In this document: positions 34,471 through 43,798 of the stretch, one piece after another | Layout of the letters: every line of letters starts with the position of its first letter | How positions within the stretch are numbered: position 1 is the stretch's first letter | NCBI RefSeq assembly: GCF_014635285.1 | Contig: NZ_BMCR01000001.1 | Location: 62,001-126,000 of the forward strand | DNA length: 64,000 nt | Reading direction: 5' to 3' | Origin: Stappia taiwanensis | Lineage (GTDB): Bacteria > Pseudomonadota > Alphaproteobacteria > Rhizobiales > Stappiaceae | Translations under genes and position numbers: made by a program | The notes under the pieces: generated by a model | Told to the model about the DNA's origin: nothing | The model's database searches: none | The model's input: only the letters and a program-made list of their open reading frames with translations

Positions 34471-35817
34471 TCACTCCTCGATGAACATCAGGGCCGGGGT
34501 CTCCAGCAGCTTCTTCAGCGCCTGCACGAACACCGCCGCGTCCCAGCCGTCGATCACTCGATGATCGAAGGCGCAGGAGATGTTCATCATCTTGCGCGGC
34601 TGGAAGGCCTGTCCGTCCCAGAGCGGCCGAACCGCCATCTTGTTGATGCCGACGATGGCCACCTCCGGGTGGTTGATGATCGGCGTGGTGGCGATGGCCC
34701 CGAGCGGGCCGAGCGAGGTGATGGTGATGGTCGAGCCGGACAGCTCCTCGCGGGTCGCCGCGCCGCTGCGCGCCGCTTCCGCAAGCCGGGTCAGCTCTCC
34801 GGCGCTATCCCAGAGCCCGTGGGTTTCCACATGCCGGGCGACCGGCACGGTCAAGCCGGCGCCGGTCTGGGTGGCGATGCCGATATGCACCCCGTCGAAC
34901 TGCCGCACCACCCCGGCCTCGTCGTCGTAGTGGGCGTTTATCTCCGGTTGATCGCGGACGGCGGTCACGATGGCGCGCATGACGAAGGGCAGCAGCGTCA
35001 ACTTGCCGCGCGCGGCGCCATGCCGGGCGTTGAGGCTGGCCCGCAGGTCTTCCAGCGCGGTGACATCCACCTCCTCGACGATGGTGATATGCGGGATGCG
35101 CGCCTTGGCCAGCGCCATCTTCTCGGCGATCTTGCGGCGCATGCCGACCACCTTGATCTCGCGCGTGCCCGTCGCCGGTGGGCGGGCAATACGCCGTGGC
35201 GCGGTGCCCGCCGAGCCTGAGGACTGCTCCGCCCAGGCGTCGAGATCCTCATGCAGGATGCGCCCCTCCGGTCCGCTGCCGGTGAGAAGGCGCAAATCAA
35301 TGCCGCGTTCCTGCGCCCGGCGACGCACCGAAGGCGCGGCCAGCGGCTTCTCGCCAATGGCAAGCGGCCGGCTGCGTGGCGCGGCGGCAGGGGCGCCGGT
35401 TTGCGCTGGTGGTGGGGCCGTCTCGGTGGGTTTCGCTTCCACGGGAACTGAGGAGGTCGGTTCCGGTGGCGCTTCGGTTACGGGGGGCGCCTCCGCCTCT
35501 GGGGGCTGCGATGCAGGTGCTGGCGCTTCGGCTTTTGCCGCCGGCGCAGCCGCGACCTTGTCGGCATTGCCCGGCCCCTCGACCTCGATCTGGATGAACT
35601 TGCCGCCGATGGGAATGAAATCGCCCGGCTCGCCGCACAGCCAGGCCACCGTGCCGGAGACGGTGGAGGGCACCTCCACCGCCGCCTTGTCGGTCATCAC
35701 CGTGCCGAGAACATCGTCCTCTTCCACATGATCGCCGATGGCCACGTTCCATTCGGTCAGTTCCGCTTCGGCGATGCCCTCGCCGACGTCGGGCAGGGTG
35801 ATCGTGTAAATGCCCAT
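34471..35817 (-). CDS. bkdB: Branched-chain 2-oxoacid dehydrogenase E2, lipoamide acyltransferase
   Basis: Core of the complex; transfers the branched acyl group to CoA. The 448 residues hold one lipoyl domain (1-80, lipoylated Lys44 in TDKAAVEV), a long Ala/Pro/Glu linker (about 88-158), a peripheral-subunit-binding domain (160-195) and a catalytic domain ending in FDHRVIDG, with His419 and Asp423. The flexible linker and single lipoyl domain are typical of BCKDH E2. Four bases separate it from E3 and three from E1-beta, so the operon is compact. Confidence 0.93.
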   Translation of the reverse strand: MGIYTITLPDVGEGIAEAELTEWNVAIGDHVEEDDVLGTVMTDKAAVEVPSTVSGTVAWLCGEPGDFIPIGGKFIQIEVEGPGNADKVAAAPAAKAEAPAPASQPPEAEAPPVTEAPPEPTSSVPVEAKPTETAPPPAQTGAPAAAPRSRPLAIGEKPLAAPSVRRRAQERGIDLRLLTGSGPEGRILHEDLDAWAEQSSGSAGTAPRRIARPPATGTREIKVVGMRRKIAEKMALAKARIPHITIVEEVDVTALEDLRASLNARHGAARGKLTLLPFVMRAIVTAVRDQPEINAHYDDEAGVVRQFDGVHIGIATQTGAGLTVPVARHVETHGLWDSAGELTRLAEAARSGAATREELSGSTITITSLGPLGAIATTPIINHPEVAIVGINKMAVRPLWDGQAFQPRKMMNISCAFDHRVIDGWDAAVFVQALKKLLETPALMFIEE

Positions 35818-35820
35818 GCC

Positions 35821-36834
35821 TCAGCCCTCCAGAACCGCTTTGAAGGCCCGGCGGATCCGGTCCGGGCCGGGGAAATAGGCCCACTCCTGCGCATGCGGAT
35901 AGGGGGTGTCCCAGCCGGTCACCCGCACCACCGGTGCCTCCAGATGATAGAAGCAGGTCTCCTGCACCAAGGCGCTCAGCTCCGCGCCGAACCCGGAGGT
36001 GCGGGTCGCCTCATGCACGATGACGCAGCGACCGGTCTTCTTCACCGAGGCGGCGATGGTCTCAAGGTCGTAGGGAATGAGGGTGCGCAGATCGATCACC
36101 TCCGCATCGACGCTCGCGTCCTCCGCCGCCGCCTCGGCCACATGCACCATGGTGCCATAGGCCAGCACTGTGAGGGCCGACCCGGCACGCCGGATCGCCG
36201 CCTTGCCGAGCGGAACGGTGTAGGGTCCGTCCTCCACCTCGCCGAGCGGATGGTTTTTCCACGGCACTACCGGTCGGTCGTGATGACCGTCGAACGGGCC
36301 GTTGTAGAGCCGTTTAGGCTCCAGGAAGATCACCGGATCCGGATCCTCGATGGCGGCAAGCAGCAGGCCCTTGGCATCTTGCGGGTTCGATGGCACCACC
36401 ACCTTCAGTCCGGAAACATGGGTGAACAGCGCTTCCGGGCTCTGGCTGTGGGTCTGGCCGCCGAAGATGCCGCCGCCGGTCGGCATGCGGATCACCATCT
36501 GGCAGGTGAACTGGCCGGCGGAGCGGTGGCGTATCCGTGCCGCCTCGCTGACGATCTGGTCATAGGCGGGGTACATGTAATCGGCGAACTGGATCTCCAC
36601 CACCGGCTTCAGCCCGTAGGCGGCCATGCCGATGCCGGCGCCGACGATGCCGCTTTCGTTGATCGGCGCATCGAAACAGCGGCTGCTGCCGTATTTCTCC
36701 TGCAAACCGGCGGTGCAGCGGAAGACGCCGCCGAAGTACCCCACATCCTCGCCGAAGACGACGACCCGCTCGTCCCGCTCCATGGCAAGGTCATGGGCGC
36801 TGCGGATCGCCTCGATCATGGTCATGCGTGCCAT
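35821..36834 (-). CDS. bkdA2: Branched-chain 2-oxoacid dehydrogenase E1 beta subunit
   Basis: The 337-residue beta half of the thiamine-diphosphate decarboxylase. It starts MARMTMIEAIRSAHDLAMERDERVVVFGEDVG. It continues with GIVGAGIGMAAYGLKPVVEIQFADY and ends with the transketolase C-domain (VIDLRTLIPYDLETI). These features place it in the E1-beta family. ATG 36834 lies one base after the E1-alpha stop, and an upstream in-frame ATG inside E1-alpha is not needed. The neighbours and the separate alpha/beta genes fit a BCKDH rather than an E. coli-type pyruvate dehydrogenase. Confidence 0.93.
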   Translation of the reverse strand: MARMTMIEAIRSAHDLAMERDERVVVFGEDVGYFGGVFRCTAGLQEKYGSSRCFDAPINESGIVGAGIGMAAYGLKPVVEIQFADYMYPAYDQIVSEAARIRHRSAGQFTCQMVIRMPTGGGIFGGQTHSQSPEALFTHVSGLKVVVPSNPQDAKGLLLAAIEDPDPVIFLEPKRLYNGPFDGHHDRPVVPWKNHPLGEVEDGPYTVPLGKAAIRRAGSALTVLAYGTMVHVAEAAAEDASVDAEVIDLRTLIPYDLETIAASVKKTGRCVIVHEATRTSGFGAELSALVQETCFYHLEAPVVRVTGWDTPYPHAQEWAYFPGPDRIRRAFKAVLEG

Positions 36835-36835
36835 G

Positions 36836-38128
<1,293 letters not shown>

Positions 38129-38242
38129 TCAGTGCCGGGAGGCGTGATCCGGACGATGTAGCGTTGCCGCGATTTTACTCTCTCCGCGGCCGAAATATCC
38201 TGCCAGAAGCCCTTATTCTTGGGCGGAATGCGAAATAATCTA

Positions 38243-38258
38243 CTTCGTATTTCCGAAG
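38243..38258. promoter_or_regulatory. Palindrome upstream of the bkd operon
   Basis: CTTCG (38243-38247) and CGAAG (38254-38258) form a 5-bp dyad around six bases inside a wider imperfect inverted repeat (about 38225-38254) in an AT-rich patch, 155 bp upstream of bkdA1. It is a candidate operator for the operon. The regulator is unknown. Nothing else stands out in 38087-38340. Confidence 0.3.
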
Positions 38259-38340
38259 GGAAGAAGGATCTCTTCTTCGAGGTGGTGAGGGGCGGTCCCT
38301 CAGGTCGCGGCGGTCTCTGTCGCCGAAAGAGCGGAAAGCT

Positions 38341-38610
38341 TAGGGTCCAGACCCATAAATGAGGCTGACATGGCATGGGAAATGGCAAAGCCTCGCGAGG
38401 AAGGGCGTGCGCAGCGGGCTTGTTGCCCGGTCAAACGCGCTGACGACGCAGGGTGAAGCCATTTCCATGTCCTGAAGGATTTGACCGGATTGTGCCTGCT
38501 CATGCGTCGCGAAAGGCTTGAAAATGAGCCGCATTTCCTGCGCTTCCGCTCCTTGATCAGAAGCAATCCGTCTCAAACCATTTCGAGCTCATTTATGAGT
38601 CTGGGCCCTA
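38341..38610. mobile_element. MITE-like element, 270 bp, with 23-bp terminal inverted repeats
   Basis: The left end (38341-38363, TAGGGTCCAGACCCATAAAT followed by GAG) and the reverse complement of the right end (38588-38610, TAGGGCCCAGACTCATAAAT followed by GAG) match at 21 of 23 positions. The ends begin in TA within CTTAG and CCTAG, which suits a TA or YTAR target as used by IS630-like or IS5-like transposases. No transposase is encoded inside, so it is non-autonomous. The right end lies at the 3' end of a kinase remnant. The parent family is not identified. Confidence 0.75.
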
Positions 38611-38776
38611 GCGAAACTCTCCGTCAGGGCCGGATAAAGACCAGAATAGGCGGAGTAGAGCTCCCGGTAGCGCGCACCGTCGCACCGCCGGCGAGCCGGA
38701 TCAGTTCCTCCGCCGACAGGGCCAGGACCTTGCAGGCGGAGGTGCCGATGTCGATCCCGAGAAACGCTTCGCCCAT
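38589..38776 (-). pseudogene. Remnant of an FGGY-family kinase (xylulokinase-like)
   Basis: ATG 38776 has a very good GGAGGAT ribosome-binding site and encodes MGEAFLGIDIGTSACKVLAL, the N-terminal phosphate-loop start of FGGY sugar kinases. After about 30 codons the reading frame shifts. The other frame then gives RYRELYSAYSGLYPALTESF, a typical xylulokinase C-terminus. About 420 residues are missing between. The last codons (ARAQTHK and the stop) are supplied by the MITE end. The intact open frame is only 50 codons (38624-38776). It is the last gene of the ABC-transporter operon, so the lost kinase probably acted on the imported sugar. Confidence 0.75.
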
Positions 38777-38866
38777 GTCGCATCCTCCCCCATAGAAAAG
38801 CCCAAGAGCCGCAACAGGTAACGGCGTCCTGCCGAAGGATGCAAGGCAAGGCCCGCGAGGGCTGTG

Positions 38867-39673
38867 TCAGGCGTTGTCGGGGGAGGCGGCCGTCAGCCGC
38901 TTGATTTCCTGCGCCAACAATTCGCAGATGAAGATCTTGGCAATCGCCGGGCTGGTCTCGCCTCGTTCAGGCAACGGCGAAAGCGGGGTGGCCAGCAGGA
39001 TGGCGTCGCAAAGGGCGCCGAGCTGCGGCATGCGCCGGCCGGAAACAGCGATGGTGTATGCGCCGCACTTTCGCGCCAGCCGCAGAAGTCCTTCGTTGTG
39101 GCGGGTCAGCCCGGTTTCGGAAATCACCATGAAGACCGAACGTCCGCCCGGCTTGTTGGCGACCTCGGCGGCCGCGACCCCGTCCTGAAAGGCGCGGGCG
39201 ACAAGCCCCAGCCGGGAAAAGCGATAGGCAAACAACTCGGCGACGATGCCGGACACACCGGAGCCGAACAGGTTGATGCAGCGCGCTTCGACCAGCATCC
39301 GCGCGACCTGGGTGATCTCGTCATTCGACAGAGCGGCGGAGGTTGCCAGAACGGCGGCATTGACCCGGGCCACCGCCTCCGGCACCGCGCGCGGCTGGGC
39401 GCGCTGCTGGTAGGCGATGTCGGAGGCTAGGGCGATCTTGAAATCGCGGAAGCCCTTGTAGCCGAGAAAGCGGCAGAAACGGACGATGCTGGCTTCACCG
39501 CTGCCGCACAGCTCCGCCAGCTCCGCCATTGAGGCGCGGGCGGAGCGTTCGGGTTCGCGGGTGATGTAGCTGGCAATGCGCGACAGCGCCTTGGGACAGG
39601 TGTCGATGGTGGCTTCGATACGGGCGATGGTGCCTTGTCCGAAGCCGTTTTTCCCATTCCACTCCGCTGCCAT
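38867..39673 (-). CDS. RpiR/MurR-family transcriptional regulator (HTH-SIS)
   Basis: A 268-residue sugar-phosphate-responsive regulator. The N-terminal helix-turn-helix (about 15-90) contains MAELAELCGSGEASIVRFCRFLGYKGFRDFK. The C-terminal SIS domain (about 115-255) contains NLFGSGVSGIVAELFAYRFSRLG and SETGLTRHNEGLLRLARK, which binds phosphosugars in the family. ATG 39673 follows GGAGG. The open frame runs further upstream without family resemblance. Position in the transporter operon, between the PHP gene and the kinase remnant, indicates local regulation of that operon. It is unlikely to be the inositol regulator IolR, whose predicted operators lie 26 kb away. Confidence 0.87.
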   Translation of the reverse strand: MAAEWNGKNGFGQGTIARIEATIDTCPKALSRIASYITREPERSARASMAELAELCGSGEASIVRFCRFLGYKGFRDFKIALASDIAYQQRAQPRAVPEAVARVNAAVLATSAALSNDEITQVARMLVEARCINLFGSGVSGIVAELFAYRFSRLGLVARAFQDGVAAAEVANKPGGRSVFMVISETGLTRHNEGLLRLARKCGAYTIAVSGRRMPQLGALCDAILLATPLSPLPERGETSPAIAKIFICELLAQEIKRLTAASPDNA

Positions 39674-39776
39674 CTCCGCGTCGTCCTCCGCGATGCCGTG
39701 TGTGACGTTGTTGCCTTGCGCCCATGGGCGCAAGGCGTCGGTCCTCAGGGGGACGATCTGCCGATGGCGGCGCCGG

Positions 39777-40679
39777 TCAGAACCAGTGCGGGTTCGTCCA
39801 GGCGCGTTTGCCCGCCGCATCGGTGACGATCAGGCGCATCCAGGGGCTGCCCTTCAGGCCGTCGAGCGGCAGGACCACCCGGCTGAGGCACTGGCCGAAC
39901 TGGAAGCTGTACTGGTAGCCCTGACCGATGGCGACGATGCCGGCTGCCGGGCTGCATTCCACCACGATGCCCTCGTCGGTGAGCGCGACCATGTTGATCT
40001 GCGGCCCTTGGGTGGAATAGTAGCTGCCGCCCTTCAGCGCTTCGAGGATGGCTTCGGGGGAGCGGTCGGCGGCGCGCAGGTGGATCCAGCCGCCACCGAA
40101 GTCCGGCGACTTGAAATGGGCGTCGTCGCAGGCGTAGGTGAGCATGCGGTGGCCCTTGTCGGCCAGCCCGTCGAGCATGTAGGCGCCGTCGCCCTTGTCA
40201 TGCATCAGGTGGCAGCCGTGATTGTAGATCTCGACCGCATGACAGTGTTCGACCAGCGTTTCCGCATCATCGAGGGACAACTCGTACCAGGCCGGATGCG
40301 CCATGCCGACGAAGGCACCGGCCTCATAGGCGCGGCGGGCAAGAGCGGGGCCATCCTCGTCGGACCGGGTCGGCGCGAAATCACGCGGCAGACCGACGGC
40401 GACCAGGTGCCACAGATCGCTCATCTCCGTGCGCGGCGCGTGCAGTTCCGCACCGTGAAGCGGGGTGAAGCTGCTATCGGCGAAGGTCGAGATATCCGTC
40501 AGCGGAAAGTCGAACTGCGCCAGGAAGTGATCGGTCATGCACAGGAAGTCATAGCCGCCGGCCTTGTAGCGGCGCACCACTTCCTCCGGCGGCAGGGCGC
40601 CGTCGGACCGGGTGGAGTGGGTGTGGATGTTGCCCTTGAGAAGCGGGCCGGTGCGGTCGAAGGGAGGAAGCGGGGTCAT
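39777..40679 (-). CDS. PHP-domain metal-dependent phosphoesterase
   Basis: A 300-residue protein. The PHP fold starts with NIHTHSTRSDG (His19 and His21) and continues with a second metal-site piece, FLCMTDHF, and GMAHPAWYELS and CDDAH further on. Such domains hydrolyse phosphate esters with two or three metals. The gene lies 10 bp after a HAD phosphatase and in a transporter operon, so a sugar or polyol phosphate is a reasonable but unproven substrate. ATG 40679 is chosen because GGAGG precedes it. The upstream part of the open frame overlaps the HAD gene in another frame. Confidence 0.82.
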   Translation of the reverse strand: MTPLPPFDRTGPLLKGNIHTHSTRSDGALPPEEVVRRYKAGGYDFLCMTDHFLAQFDFPLTDISTFADSSFTPLHGAELHAPRTEMSDLWHLVAVGLPRDFAPTRSDEDGPALARRAYEAGAFVGMAHPAWYELSLDDAETLVEHCHAVEIYNHGCHLMHDKGDGAYMLDGLADKGHRMLTYACDDAHFKSPDFGGGWIHLRAADRSPEAILEALKGGSYYSTQGPQINMVALTDEGIVVECSPAAGIVAIGQGYQYSFQFGQCLSRVVLPLDGLKGSPWMRLIVTDAAGKRAWTNPHWF

Positions 40680-40689
40680 CTCGTCAGTC

Positions 40690-41358
40690 TCATCGGTTGG
40701 GGGCGGCCGAGTGCAGGTAGTCTTGCAACTCGGCCATGGAATGAAGGCAGATTTCGGCGCCGGCGGCCAGCAGTTGCGCGGGCGTGCCGTCGGTGATGTG
40801 GCTTCCGCCGCAAAAGCCGATGGCCCGGGCACCCGCCGCCCGCGCGCCGGCGATGCCGGAGACGCTGTCGTCGATGGTGATGCAGCGTGCGGGGTCGACG
40901 CCAAAGGCCGCGGCGGCGTGCCGGAAAAGGTCCGGCGCCGGCTTGGGCGCGGCCACATCCTCGGCGCTGAAGACGTTGCGTCCGAAGTAGCGCAGGAGGC
41001 CCGTCGTCTGCAGCGTCAGGGCAAGGCGTGACCGGGTGCTGTTGGAGGTCACGCAGACCGGCGCCGTGCAGGCCTCCAGCACCTGGCGGATGCCGGCGAT
41101 CTCGCGCAGCTCCTCCGTGAAACGGCGTAGAAGTGCCGCTTCGTGACGGGCGGCATAGTCCTCCGGCAACGTCACGTCGTACCGTTCGGCAACCAGCCTG
41201 GCTGCATCGCCAATGGTCTTGCCGGTGAAGATGCGGATGGAGTCCTGAACGCTGAGGGTGATGCCCTGTTCGGCAAGGATCTCGCTGGTGGTCGCGGCGG
41301 AGAGCACTTCGCTGTCAACCAGCACTCCGTCGCAATCGAAAAAGAAAAGCTCTTTCAA
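40690..41358 (-). CDS. HAD-IA family phosphatase (beta-phosphoglucomutase-like)
   Basis: About 222 residues. Motif I FDCDGVLVDSE with Asp8 and Asp10 begins directly after the start. The cap includes LPEDYAARHEAALLRRF, then VTSNSTRS (motif II), KPAPDLF (motif III) and DDSVSGIAGARAAG (motif IV). The start is uncertain. TTG at 41358 gives a protein beginning right before motif I, and no ATG fits better. The open frame extends upstream through a repeat-rich spacer that is not coding. The substrate is unknown. Position suggests a phosphorylated sugar or polyol. Confidence 0.82.
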   Translation of the reverse strand: MKELFFFDCDGVLVDSEVLSAATTSEILAEQGITLSVQDSIRIFTGKTIGDAARLVAERYDVTLPEDYAARHEAALLRRFTEELREIAGIRQVLEACTAPVCVTSNSTRSRLALTLQTTGLLRYFGRNVFSAEDVAAPKPAPDLFRHAAAAFGVDPARCITIDDSVSGIAGARAAGARAIGFCGGSHITDGTPAQLLAAGAEICLHSMAELQDYLHSAAPNR

Positions 41359-41431
41359 GTCTTGCTCGTTTCTCTGAAGAAGGGCGCCGCCGGGGGCGGG
41401 GCGCTCCGGCTGCGTGCGGGGCGGGGCCGGG

Positions 41432-41481
41432 AACCGGCCCGCCAGAACCGGCCCGCCAGAAGCGACGTTGAGGCGGGCCGG
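41432..41481 (-). repeat. Tandem 14-bp repeat forming an intercistronic stem-loop
   Basis: AACCGGCCCGCCAG occurs twice in tandem (41432-41445 and 41446-41459). CCGGCCCGCC of the second copy (41448-41457) can pair with GGCGGGCCGG (41472-41481). The structure follows the stop of the abundant solute-binding protein gene on the minus strand. It could stabilise that part of the message or reduce read-through into the hydrolase genes. Confidence 0.5.
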
Positions 41482-41492
41482 AAGGTGTCGGA

Positions 41493-42773
41493 TTACTTGC
41501 CGATCAGGGCGTTGGTCTCTTCGACCATTTCGGCCAGACCGTCCTCGACGGACAGGTCGCCGGCCATCACCGCGCTGACGATGTCGCGCTGGGTGCGCCA
41601 GATCTCGACCGCGTTGGTGCCCGGATAGCCGCCCCACGGAATCGCCCGCTCAAGCTGGTTCAGCGAGGTCTTCCAGTTGGGGTTCTTGGCGTAGAAGTCA
41701 CCAAGCAGTTCCGGCGCCATCGCCAGCTGGTTGGTGGGCATGTAGCCGGAGCCGAGCACGGCGAGCTTCTGGCCCTCGGGGCTCGCAGCGAACTTGATGT
41801 ACTCGAAGGCGGCCTTTTGCCGTTCGGCATCCTGGGTGGTGATGATGCCGCCGTTGCCGCCGGTCGGCACCTTGCCGTTCGCCTTGTCGGCAACCGGGTA
41901 GATGGTCGAGCCGACGGTGAACTTGCCCTTGGCCAGCTCCTCGAAGGAGCGTGCGGAGTTGACCGACTGGATGGTGAAGCCGGTGAGGCCAGCGGCGAAC
42001 TGCTGACGGCTCTGCGAGAACTCCATCTGCTTCATGCCGGCGTCCTTGACGAAGCGCACGGCCAGTTCCAGGGCCTTCTTGCCGCTGTCGCCATCCCAGG
42101 CAACGGCGGTGCCGTCCTCGTTCATGAACGGGGCGCCCTGCTGCGAGATCAGCGCACGCCACAGCCAGTCGTCCGGCCAGGCGTCGACCGCGTAGGACAT
42201 GCCGGTGATGTCATCGCCGAGCGCGTCGATCTTGCCGGCCAGCTCGATCCAGCCGTCCCAGTCGTCAGGCATGTTTTCCAGATCGCCGCCGGCCTTCTTG
42301 ACCAGGTCGGCGTTGTAGAAAACGATCGGCGTGGAGGCGTTGAACGGCAGGCCGTAGATCTCACCCTTCACGGTGGTCAGGTTGATCATTGCCGGGTTGT
42401 AGTTCTTCTCCAGCCACTCCGCGCCGCCGGCGGCCTCGATGAACGGAGCAAGCGGCACATCCAGCTCGCGCGCCTGAAGCTGCTCGATCAGCTCGGGAAG
42501 CAGGTGGTAGCCGGAGAAGACGATGTCCGGGAGATTGCCGGTCAGCGCATCGCGGATGATCGCCTGGTGAGCCTGGTCATAGCTCTCGGCCGGGGCGAGG
42601 AAGTTGATCTTGATGTCCGGGTTCTTCTCCATGAAGGCGTTGGCGACGTCTTCGTGGAAGTGGCGGTGGCCCGGCCATGCGTGCAGCACATTCAACGTGA
42701 CCTCGGCTTGTGCCGCGACCGTGCTTGCCAGTAGAGTTGCGCCAAGGGCGGCGGTGCAAAGCAACTGTTTCAT
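41493..42773 (-). CDS. ABC transporter extracellular solute-binding protein (family 1, UgpB/MalE-like)
   Basis: A 426-residue periplasmic binding protein. A Sec signal peptide covers residues 1-23 (cleavage after AQA). The mature part begins EVTLNVLHAWPGHRHFHEDVANAF and contains GEIYGLPFNASTPIVFYNADL, the hinge region typical of family 1. NGGIITTQDAERQKAAFEYIKF and a Trp-rich C-terminus follow. Family members bind sugars, polyols or glycerol-3-phosphate. The look is nearest UgpB, but the ligand is not determined. Hairpins on both sides suggest higher expression than its neighbours. Confidence 0.87.
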   Translation of the reverse strand: MKQLLCTAALGATLLASTVAAQAEVTLNVLHAWPGHRHFHEDVANAFMEKNPDIKINFLAPAESYDQAHQAIIRDALTGNLPDIVFSGYHLLPELIEQLQARELDVPLAPFIEAAGGAEWLEKNYNPAMINLTTVKGEIYGLPFNASTPIVFYNADLVKKAGGDLENMPDDWDGWIELAGKIDALGDDITGMSYAVDAWPDDWLWRALISQQGAPFMNEDGTAVAWDGDSGKKALELAVRFVKDAGMKQMEFSQSRQQFAAGLTGFTIQSVNSARSFEELAKGKFTVGSTIYPVADKANGKVPTGGNGGIITTQDAERQKAAFEYIKFAASPEGQKLAVLGSGYMPTNQLAMAPELLGDFYAKNPNWKTSLNQLERAIPWGGYPGTNAVEIWRTQRDIVSAVMAGDLSVEDGLAEMVEETNALIGK

Positions 42774-42790
42774 CGTTTTCCCTGTCGAAG

Positions 42791-42826
42791 GGGGAGTATC
42801 CCCGTTTGATGCGGCCCTTGGGCCGC
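42791..42826 (-). other. Pair of hairpins between permease and binding-protein genes
   Basis: GGGGA (42791-42795) with TCCCC (42799-42803), and GCGGCCC (42811-42817) with GGGCCGC (42820-42826), lie in the 170-bp gap upstream of the binding-protein start on the minus strand. They may protect the 5' end of a processed message for that gene. Confidence 0.4.
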
Positions 42827-42943
42827 GGGTTGCGCGGGGGTGGTGGCAGCCACCTTCCGCGTCTCGCGTCTGTCAACGCGATCTCGTCGGGGAGCGGGCC
42901 TTGGCCTCATGGCGGCCCGGCTCCCGATTTGTCAGCAAGGCGC

Positions 42944-43798
42944 CTATTTCACGCCGGTCATGGTGATGCCGCGGATGAACTGGCGCTGGGCGAAGAGGAA
43001 TGCCAGCATCAGGGGCGCGGTCAGGATGGTGGCGGTTGCCATCAGTGCGCCGTAGTTCTCGCCGCTCTCGGAATCGGCGAAATAGGCGAGGCCCAGCGGC
43101 GGCGTCATCAGCTCGTTGGAGCGGATCACGATCATCGGCCAGTAGAGATCGTTCCAGTGGCTGGTCAGCGAGAACACCGAGAAGGCGGCGATGGCGGGAA
43201 CCGATCCCGGCACGACGATGGTCCACAGGATCGCCCATTCCGACATGCCGTCGAGCCGCGCCGCGTGGATGATCTCATCCGGGTAGGACTTGAAGCTCTG
43301 GCGGAACAGGAAGATCGCGAACACCGAGAGGAAGAACGGCATCATCGCGGCGAAGTAGGTGTCGAGCGCGCCAATCGCGTTGAGCCCGAGGAAGAGCGGC
43401 AGTGCCGGCACCTGGATCGGCACCGTCAAGGCGAAGATGACGATGGCGAACAGCAACTCGCGGCCGCGAAACTCGAACTTGGCCAGCGCATAGGCGCAAG
43501 GGATCGCTGTCAGCAGCTGCACCAGCAGAATGCCGAGGGAGATCACGACGCCGTTCTTCATGAAGGTCAGCACCGGCGTGGCGGTCAGCGACTCGATGTA
43601 ATAATGCGCGCCGGTAAAGGTTTGCGGCAGCCAGTTGAACTCTGGCGTGAACAGCTCCTGCGGCGCCCGGAACGAGGTCACCAGCATCACGTAGAACGGG
43701 AACATGAAGATGAACGCCAGCGCCAGCAGGAATGCATGGGAGGCGAACTGGCCGAGGGTGTAGCGCATGCCGGCGCCGGCCTGTCGGGTCTTTGACAT
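42944..43798 (-). CDS. ABC transporter permease (UgpE/MalG type)
   Basis: A 284-residue inner-membrane permease with six predicted membrane segments, starting near LALAFIFMFPFYVMLVTSF. The cytoplasmic EAA loop, which docks to the ATPase, reads DEIIHAARLDGMSEWAILWTIVVPGSVPAI. It is the MalG-like partner of the next gene. The stop of the upstream permease and the start of this gene share a base, so they are coupled. It works with the binding protein, the second permease and the ATPase as one importer. Confidence 0.9.
   Translation of the reverse strand: MSKTRQAGAGMRYTLGQFASHAFLLALAFIFMFPFYVMLVTSFRAPQELFTPEFNWLPQTFTGAHYYIESLTATPVLTFMKNGVVISLGILLVQLLTAIPCAYALAKFEFRGRELLFAIVIFALTVPIQVPALPLFLGLNAIGALDTYFAAMMPFFLSVFAIFLFRQSFKSYPDEIIHAARLDGMSEWAILWTIVVPGSVPAIAAFSVFSLTSHWNDLYWPMIVIRSNELMTPPLGLAYFADSESGENYGALMATATILTAPLMLAFLFAQRQFIRGITMTGVK

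Noticed and set aside
38341-38610. Short open frames inside the MITE as a transposase remnant
   Set aside because: Translations have no DDE or HTH pattern. The element is simply short and non-coding.
38867-39673. RpiR regulator as IolR
   Set aside because: IolR is also RpiR-type, but this gene is embedded in the ABC-transporter operon 26 kb from the iol genes. I saw no GGAA-N6-TTCC site near it.
41432-41459. Tandem repeat as a CRISPR fragment
   Set aside because: Only two contiguous 14-bp units without spacers. Better explained as an intercistronic stem-loop.
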